A stretch of 20,102 nucleotides of DNA from positions 1 through 20,102 of the forward strand of contig CAYRFV010000083.1 in NCBI GenBank assembly GCA_964423545.1, in the 5' to 3' direction. Shown in pieces: positions 16,676-20,102 of the stretch. A model generated the notes under the pieces. It did not search any database and had not been told where the DNA came from. It saw only the letters and a program-made list of their open reading frames with translations. Positions within the stretch are counted from its first letter, which is position 1. Each line of letters starts with the position of its first letter. Origin of the DNA: JALOOE01 sp964423545 (GTDB taxonomy: Bacteria; Chloroflexota; Anaerolineae; CG2-30-64-16). The position numbers and the translations under genes were made by a program.

Positions 16676-16972
16676 TGTGGGCAAGGCCCGACTTATCCAC
16701 ACCGACCCGACAGCCCCGAGAACCCCTCAACGCACACCTGGTGGGCGCACCGTCAGGAGAGGCACTACATGGCGCGCCGGATGCGCCGGACGCTACTACT
16801 GACAGAAACGGCCCCTGTTCGCCATGCCGTCGCGAGGGACGCGGCAGCACCGGGGCTTATCTACAGGGCAGGCAGTCGCCGCCGTTGCATCGACGACCAT
16901 AGATAGACAAGCTGGTATCCATCATCCACTAGATATCGCTCGCGCGGCGCATCGCCGGGCGAGCTGTCCACA
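16676..16972. promoter_or_regulatory. Cluster of DnaA-box-like 9-mers in a gene-free region
   Basis: The stretch from 16601 to the RNA promoter at 17116 has no credible gene. It contains a perfect DnaA box TTATCCACA (16693-16701, plus), TTATCTACA with one mismatch (16857-16865, plus), CTGTCCACA (16964-16972, plus) and TTGCCCACA on the minus strand (16676-16684), each of the last two with two mismatches. Slightly AT-richer DNA follows near 16990-17015 and 17085-17105. It could be a replication origin, a DnaA titration or regulatory site, or chance enrichment; dnaA, dnaN and other usual oriC neighbours are not in this window. Confidence 0.35.
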
Positions 16973-17115
16973 TTTCCCCATGGCCTACAACTACAGATTA
17001 GGCTTATAACTTCTGATGAGAGCGCCTGATCAGTCTACACCGGCTCAGCCCCCGCTCCTTACCGAGTGCTTCGTCATCGGCAACCTCAACAGACCTTAAA
17101 AATACCGCACTTCGC

Positions 17116-17144
17116 TTGACACGAGGCTCCGAGCCTGCTATACT
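17116..17144 (+). promoter_or_regulatory. Near-consensus sigma70 promoter of the RNA gene
   Basis: TTGACA (17116-17121), exactly 17 bases, TATACT (17139-17144). This is the best promoter in the window and the only convincing plus-strand one. Transcription should start near 17151. The spacer holds GAGGCTCCGAGCCT, an imperfect palindrome that could bind a regulator. Confidence 0.75.
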
Positions 17145-17150
17145 AAAGAC

Positions 17151-17527
17151 GCCAAAGTGAGAACTGCCGAGGCAAAAACTAGAGTAAGAGCGTGGCGACT
17201 ATCCGCAGGTCTTCCGACTCAAAGATGGTTGCCCAAGTTCCCAGGGCAGTTGGTGTAGACGGCAGTTGCAGCGGCGGCGAGGGAGCCCCGAGAAATCGCA
17301 GGCCGATACTAAGCCCGAAGCGAATCCAGGAAACTGGAACACCTCGCAGGCGAGTCTTGAGAGCGGCGCCAGAGAAAAGGCATCAGCGCAAGACAATAGC
17401 CACAAAGGCGAGACGGAAATAGGGCTAGCAATTAGGGGAAGCCGAACGGTTGCTTGGGGTCCCTCTATTTAAGCTATGTTGTTGGACCGGTGAGGCATCT
17501 CGAACGAGACCTCGCCGGTCCTTTTTT
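17151..17527 (+). ncRNA. Unassigned structured non-coding RNA, about 377 nt
   Basis: The unit has its own strong promoter and intrinsic terminator and no convincing reading frame. Perfect pairings seen by eye: AACTGCCG (17162-17169) with CGGCAGTT (17260-17267), enclosing TGCCC (17230-17234) with GGGCA (17244-17248); a GAAA-tetraloop hairpin TCCAG/CTGGA (17325-17338); CTCG/CGAG (17343-17354); GTCTTG (17354-17359) with CAAGAC (17389-17394), enclosing GCC/GGC; AAATAG (17417-17422) with CTATTT (17465-17470), enclosing AGCAA (17427-17431) with TTGCT (17450-17454). I find no RNase P core (GAGGAAAGTCC, ACAGAA), no tmRNA ends or T-loop, and no SRP GGAAGCAG motif. The size exceeds 6S RNA. It is convergent with hpt. 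A basic 76-codon GTG frame (17192-17422) lacks a ribosome site and is thought fortuitous. That it is transcribed and structured is an inference; the function is unknown. Confidence 0.65.
17484..17527 (+). terminator. Rho-independent terminator of the RNA gene
   Basis: GGACCGGTGAGG (17484-17495) pairs with CCTCGCCGGTCC (17510-17521) over 12 positions with one T-G wobble; the loop can form an extra TCTC/GAGA stem; six T follow at 17522-17527. The T-run makes it effective for the plus strand. On the minus strand the stem is not followed by T, so it is not a good terminator for hpt. Confidence 0.88.
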
Positions 17528-17541
17528 GTGCAGCGACCCGG

Positions 17542-18120
17542 CTAATCCAGTTGCAGCAGGTCTGGTCGCAGCTCGCCTACAAACGGCAGGTGCCGATAAT
17601 CCTCGCGGTAATCCAGACCGTATCCCACGACAAAACGCGCCGGCAGATCGAACCCCTTATACTTGATCGGCGTCTCGATCAGCCGGTGACCGCGTTTATC
17701 GAACAAAGTGCAGACTTCCAGGCTGGCTGGATTGCGGGTGCTCAACGTGCGCAGCAGGTAGTTGAGCGTTAGGCCGGTGTCGATGACGTCCTCAACGAAG
17801 ATCACATGCTGTCCGTCGACTGTCTCTTCCAGGTCTTTGATCAGACGCACCGATCCCCGCGCCTGGCCGCGCGGTGCATAGCGCGAGATCGCCATGAAAT
17901 CCATGCGCGCAGGGATCGTGATGGTGCGCATCAGATCGCTGATGAAGAAGACCACCCCCTTGAGGACGCCCACAAACAACGGGTTCAAGCCGGCATAGTC
18001 GCTGCTGATCTGTTCCCCCAGTTCCTCAATCCGGCGCTGGATTTCGTCCCGGGTGAACAGGATGCGGCTGATGTCCTGTTGGGTTCGCAGGGACTCGTTT
18101 CTTGATGCTGTCGGCTGCAT
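17542..18120 (-). CDS. hpt: Hypoxanthine phosphoribosyltransferase
   Basis: A 192-residue purine salvage enzyme that makes IMP/GMP from hypoxanthine/guanine and PRPP in the cytoplasm. Visible motifs: VGVLKG (50-55, PPi-binding loop), the flexible loop around ISRYAPRG (78-85), the PRPP motif VIFVEDVIDTGLTL (106-119), and the base-binding end KYKGFDLPARFVVGYGLDY (153-171) with PFVGEL. Length is normal; about 15 N-terminal residues precede the core. The ATG at 18120 has AAAGGAG nine bases upstream, sitting in the 19-bp gap behind the preceding gene. It is the last gene of the cluster read from recD2 and converges on the RNA gene. Confidence 0.95.
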   Translation of the reverse strand: MQPTASRNESLRTQQDISRILFTRDEIQRRIEELGEQISSDYAGLNPLFVGVLKGVVFFISDLMRTITIPARMDFMAISRYAPRGQARGSVRLIKDLEETVDGQHVIFVEDVIDTGLTLNYLLRTLSTRNPASLEVCTLFDKRGHRLIETPIKYKGFDLPARFVVGYGLDYREDYRHLPFVGELRPDLLQLD

Positions 18121-18139
18121 CGATGATTGCTCCTTTGGT

Positions 18140-18499
18140 TCACAGCTCGTTGGCCATCATGTCGGGGATGTCCTGGATGCCGAATCTCAGCATCAAGGTG
18201 CGGATATCGCCGCGCTTGAACAATTTGATGTTGACCTCCGGATGAAGCTCCTGAAGCCTCCGCAGTTTGCGGTTCTTGTGGCGCACCTGTTTCGGCTGCA
18301 TTGTCGTCAGCTCAATGTACAGGTCCTGATCGGGAAGGTAGAAATCGGGTGTAAACGCTTCGGTGACGCGGCCAAGCGCATCGTGATCCAGGGCGAAGGT
18401 GCGCGGCTCGTATCGCCACGGGATACCGTAGAAATCCAGGATGCGCGCGAACTCCGCCTCGACCGGGTGGGAGAAGGGCGCAGGCGCCTCGATGGTCAT
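18140..18499 (-). CDS. Small PD-(D/E)xK-like protein of unknown function
   Basis: A 119-residue protein. FARILDFYGIPWRYEP (17-32) followed by FTPDFYLPDQDLYIELTTM (49-67) and a basic helix KQVRHKNRKLRRL (70-82), then NIKLFKR, resembles a minimal restriction-endonuclease-like fold: a helix-borne glutamate (E14 or E16), PD at 51-52 and E63 in the ExK strand. The lysine of ExK is replaced by T65, with lysines only further on, so nuclease activity is uncertain. GAGGGG precedes the ATG, which overlaps the upstream kinase-like gene as ATGA. I recognise no named family; the fold is an inference from pattern only. Confidence 0.8.
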   Translation of the reverse strand: MTIEAPAPFSHPVEAEFARILDFYGIPWRYEPRTFALDHDALGRVTEAFTPDFYLPDQDLYIELTTMQPKQVRHKNRKLRRLQELHPEVNIKLFKRGDIRTLMLRFGIQDIPDMMANEL

Positions 18500-19080
18500 G
18501 GTTGCCCCTCACCGATCGCTGCGGCAGCCTGCTGCGCTGCCAGGCAGACCAAAGCCGTCGCGACCGGCGCCGTCAGGTGCGCCATGTTGAGGACAAGGTC
18601 ATACAGGTTGGGATCATCCCAGCGCGCGCCGTAGCAGCGGCGGAGATAACTGGCGCGCGCCCGATCCGAGGCTGCGATCCTGGCGGCGGCCGCCTCGTCC
18701 GACACCCGGCAGCGTTCAGCGACACAGCGCACTCGCTTGGCCAGAGGCGCGATGATGCGGAGATGCACGGCGCCGGGACGGCCTGCCAACGCGAGCTGAC
18801 TGCCGCGGCCGACCAGGATGATGTTGCCCTCGTCCGCCCGCTCGCGCATCACGTGTTCGATCGTCAGCCGGTAGCGATGCAGCGCCGCGCGGCTTGGTTT
18901 GACGCCGAGCAGCCCCAATTCATCGATCTCGGCAAGCGCCACCTCGGGCGCGCCGGCCTGGCGCGCCGCCTGGTTGAGCAGGTCACGGCCGATCAGGCGG
19001 AGCCCCAGCTTCTCGGCCACAGCCACGGCGACGTCGTCGCCACCGCTGCCTAGTTCACGGGACAGAGTGATGATGGGCAT
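18496..19080 (-). CDS. Cytidylate-kinase-like family protein
   Basis: A 194-residue P-loop protein of the cytidylate-kinase-like family (PF13189 type). It begins MPIITLSRELGSGGDDVAVA, the family's atypical P-loop, followed by GLRLIGRDLL; NIILVGRGSQLAL (85-97) and VHLRIIAPLAKRVRCVA match the central core and lid side. It may phosphorylate a nucleotide or another small substrate; true CMP kinases differ, so the substrate is left open. The ATG at 19080 has a perfect AAGGAGG six bases upstream, the best ribosome site in the window. It lies 62 bp after recD2 and overlaps the next gene by ATGA. Confidence 0.85.
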   Translation of the reverse strand: MPIITLSRELGSGGDDVAVAVAEKLGLRLIGRDLLNQAARQAGAPEVALAEIDELGLLGVKPSRAALHRYRLTIEHVMRERADEGNIILVGRGSQLALAGRPGAVHLRIIAPLAKRVRCVAERCRVSDEAAAARIAASDRARASYLRRCYGARWDDPNLYDLVLNMAHLTAPVATALVCLAAQQAAAAIGEGQP

Positions 19081-19142
19081 GAATCGCCTCCTTGCGCGGC
19101 GGGCAACGAAAAACCGAATGGGACGCGCCCCAGCGCGACCGC

Positions 19143-20102
19143 TCAGCCGGCTCTGAGGATGAGTCGTTCCGCCAGCTTCGAGTAGCGCTCCTTCGCACGG
19201 TCGGCCTTCACTGCGATGCCAATGGCCCGCAGGCTGCCCACGAGGACGACCAGCTTCTGGGCGCGCGTTACAGCGGTGTAGAGCAGGTTGCGCTGAAGCA
19301 TCAGGTAGTGTGAGGTGAGCAGCGGGATGACGACTGCCGGGAACTCGCTGCCCTGGGCCTTATGAATGCTGATAGCGTACGCATGCACCAGTTCATCCAG
19401 CTCCAGGAAGTCATAGGGGATGGTGCGTTCATCCATGCGTACGCCGACGACCTGCTTCTCCAGATCGATGCTCGTGATGCGCCCCATGTCCCCGTTGAAG
19501 ACATCCTTGTCATAGTTGTTTCGGATCTGCATGACGCGATCGCCCGACCGAAAGATGCGCCCCCCCAGCTGTCGTTCTGCAGTTTGCGGCCCCGGCGCAT
19601 TCAGCCTCGCCTGCAGGCGCGCATTGAGCGCGGCCACGCCGACCTCGCCTCGATGCATGGGGCTGAGCACCTGGATTTCCTCCGTCGTGAAACCGAATTT
19701 GCGCGGGATGCGCTCCTGCACCAGCTCCAGGATCAGCTCGGCCGCCTTGGCCGGCTCCTCCTCCCGAAACAAGAAGAAGTCCACGTTGCTGCGATTGTCC
19801 AGGACCGGCAGCTGTCCCTGGTTGATGCGATGAGCATTTGTGATGATATAGCTGCCTTCCGGTTGGCGGAAGATGGTGTCCAGCCGGATGACGGCAGCGC
19901 TGAAGGTCGAGCCCGGCTGCTTTTCGGCCTGCGTCTCGATGGCCTCGATCACATCTTGCAGCACATTACCTGCGCCCACGCTGGGCAACTGGTCTACGTC
20001 GCCGACCAACAGCAGATGTGCGCCGGGTGGAATCGCCTTCAGCAGGTTGTTCATCAGGACTAGATCCAGCATGGAGGATTCATCCACAACGACCAGATCG
20101 GC
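19143..20102 (-). CDS. recD2: RecD2-type SF1B DNA helicase, N-terminus beyond window edge
   Basis: The last 319 residues of a 5'-3' helicase; the frame continues past the right edge. Seen in order: Walker B as ADLVVVDESSMLD, motif III in LLLVGDVDQLPSVGAG, IFRQPEGSYIITNAHRIN, QVLSPMHRGEVG (motif IV region), FRSGDRVMQIRNNYDKDVFNG, then motifs V and VI in AYAISIHKAQGSEFPAVV and LLYTAVTRAQKLVVLVG. The INAHRIN-like and NNYDKDVFNGD segments are characteristic of RecD2 (YrrC), found in bacteria without RecBC and linked to DNA repair and replication-fork maintenance. The Walker A and N-terminal OB/HhH parts are outside the window. It heads, or is upstream in, the cluster ending with hpt. Confidence 0.93.
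   Translation of the reverse strand, partial: ADLVVVDESSMLDLVLMNNLLKAIPPGAHLLLVGDVDQLPSVGAGNVLQDVIEAIETQAEKQPGSTFSAAVIRLDTIFRQPEGSYIITNAHRINQGQLPVLDNRSNVDFFLFREEEPAKAAELILELVQERIPRKFGFTTEEIQVLSPMHRGEVGVAALNARLQARLNAPGPQTAERQLGGRIFRSGDRVMQIRNNYDKDVFNGDMGRITSIDLEKQVVGVRMDERTIPYDFLELDELVHAYAISIHKAQGSEFPAVVIPLLTSHYLMLQRNLLYTAVTRAQKLVVLVGSLRAIGIAVKADRAKERYSKLAERLILRAG

Noticed and set aside
17192..17422. A 76-codon basic reading frame inside the RNA gene (GTG start)
   Set aside because: No ribosome site, overlaps the paired segments, and resembles no family; kept only as a note in the RNA entry.
17151..17527. RNase P RNA, tmRNA or SRP RNA as the identity of the transcript
   Set aside because: The universally conserved RNase P core, the tmRNA tRNA-like ends and tag frame, and the SRP tetraloop/GGAAGCAG region are all absent on both strands.

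Overview
The window is a high-GC bacterial chromosome fragment from an uncultured or draft genome; a run of ten N marks a scaffold join. Every protein gene I can support lies on the minus strand, in tight clusters with many 4-base ATGA stop/start overlaps. The gene style and content (plant-like GDP-mannose 3,5-epimerase and fucokinase/GDP-fucose pyrophosphorylase, RecD2, a cytidylate-kinase-like protein next to hpt) fit a Chloroflexota-type organism (Anaerolineae/Caldilineae). That is an impression from protein style, not a phylogenetic result.

Read in the direction of transcription (right to left) there are four blocks. (A) 20102-17542: the 3' end of a RecD2 helicase gene, a cytidylate-kinase-like protein, a small PD-(D/E)xK-like protein and hypoxanthine phosphoribosyltransferase (hpt). 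(B) 17541-16601: about 940 bp without a protein gene. It holds a plus-strand transcription unit of about 377 nt with a near-consensus sigma70 promoter (TTGACA-N17-TATACT), several perfect long-range helices, a GAAA-tetraloop hairpin and a strong intrinsic terminator, so it looks like a structured non-coding RNA I cannot assign to a family. Beside it lies a cluster of DnaA-box-like 9-mers including a perfect TTATCCACA. (C) 16600-13153: two tandem paralogous endonuclease/exonuclease/phosphatase-fold proteins and a methyltransferase, then a sulfite-oxidase-like molybdoprotein and a DUF1801 protein. The first gene has a good promoter placed so close that its mRNA should be almost leaderless.

(D) 12944-9067 is a compact five-gene operon: EamA transporter, YhbP/UPF0306-like flavin-fold protein, Nudix hydrolase, PLP aminotransferase and methyltransferase. 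The scaffold gap sits in the last gene and is flanked by a duplicated 8-mer, so the gap is probably not real. (E) 8981-1 is a cell-surface glycan locus with a consensus promoter and a ~140-nt structured leader: bifunctional L-fucokinase/GDP-L-fucose pyrophosphorylase, GDP-mannose 3,5-epimerase, polysaccharide pyruvyl transferase, a hexapeptide-repeat acyltransferase, an Fe-S protein of the coenzyme F420 hydrogenase/dehydrogenase beta family, and a Wzx-type flippase cut by the left edge. Together these suggest making GDP-L-fucose and/or GDP-L-galactose, decorating the glycan with pyruvate and acyl groups, and exporting the lipid-linked unit.

The candidates most worth a second look are the unassigned structured RNA with its DnaA-box neighbourhood and the paired GDP-L-sugar enzymes of the glycan locus.
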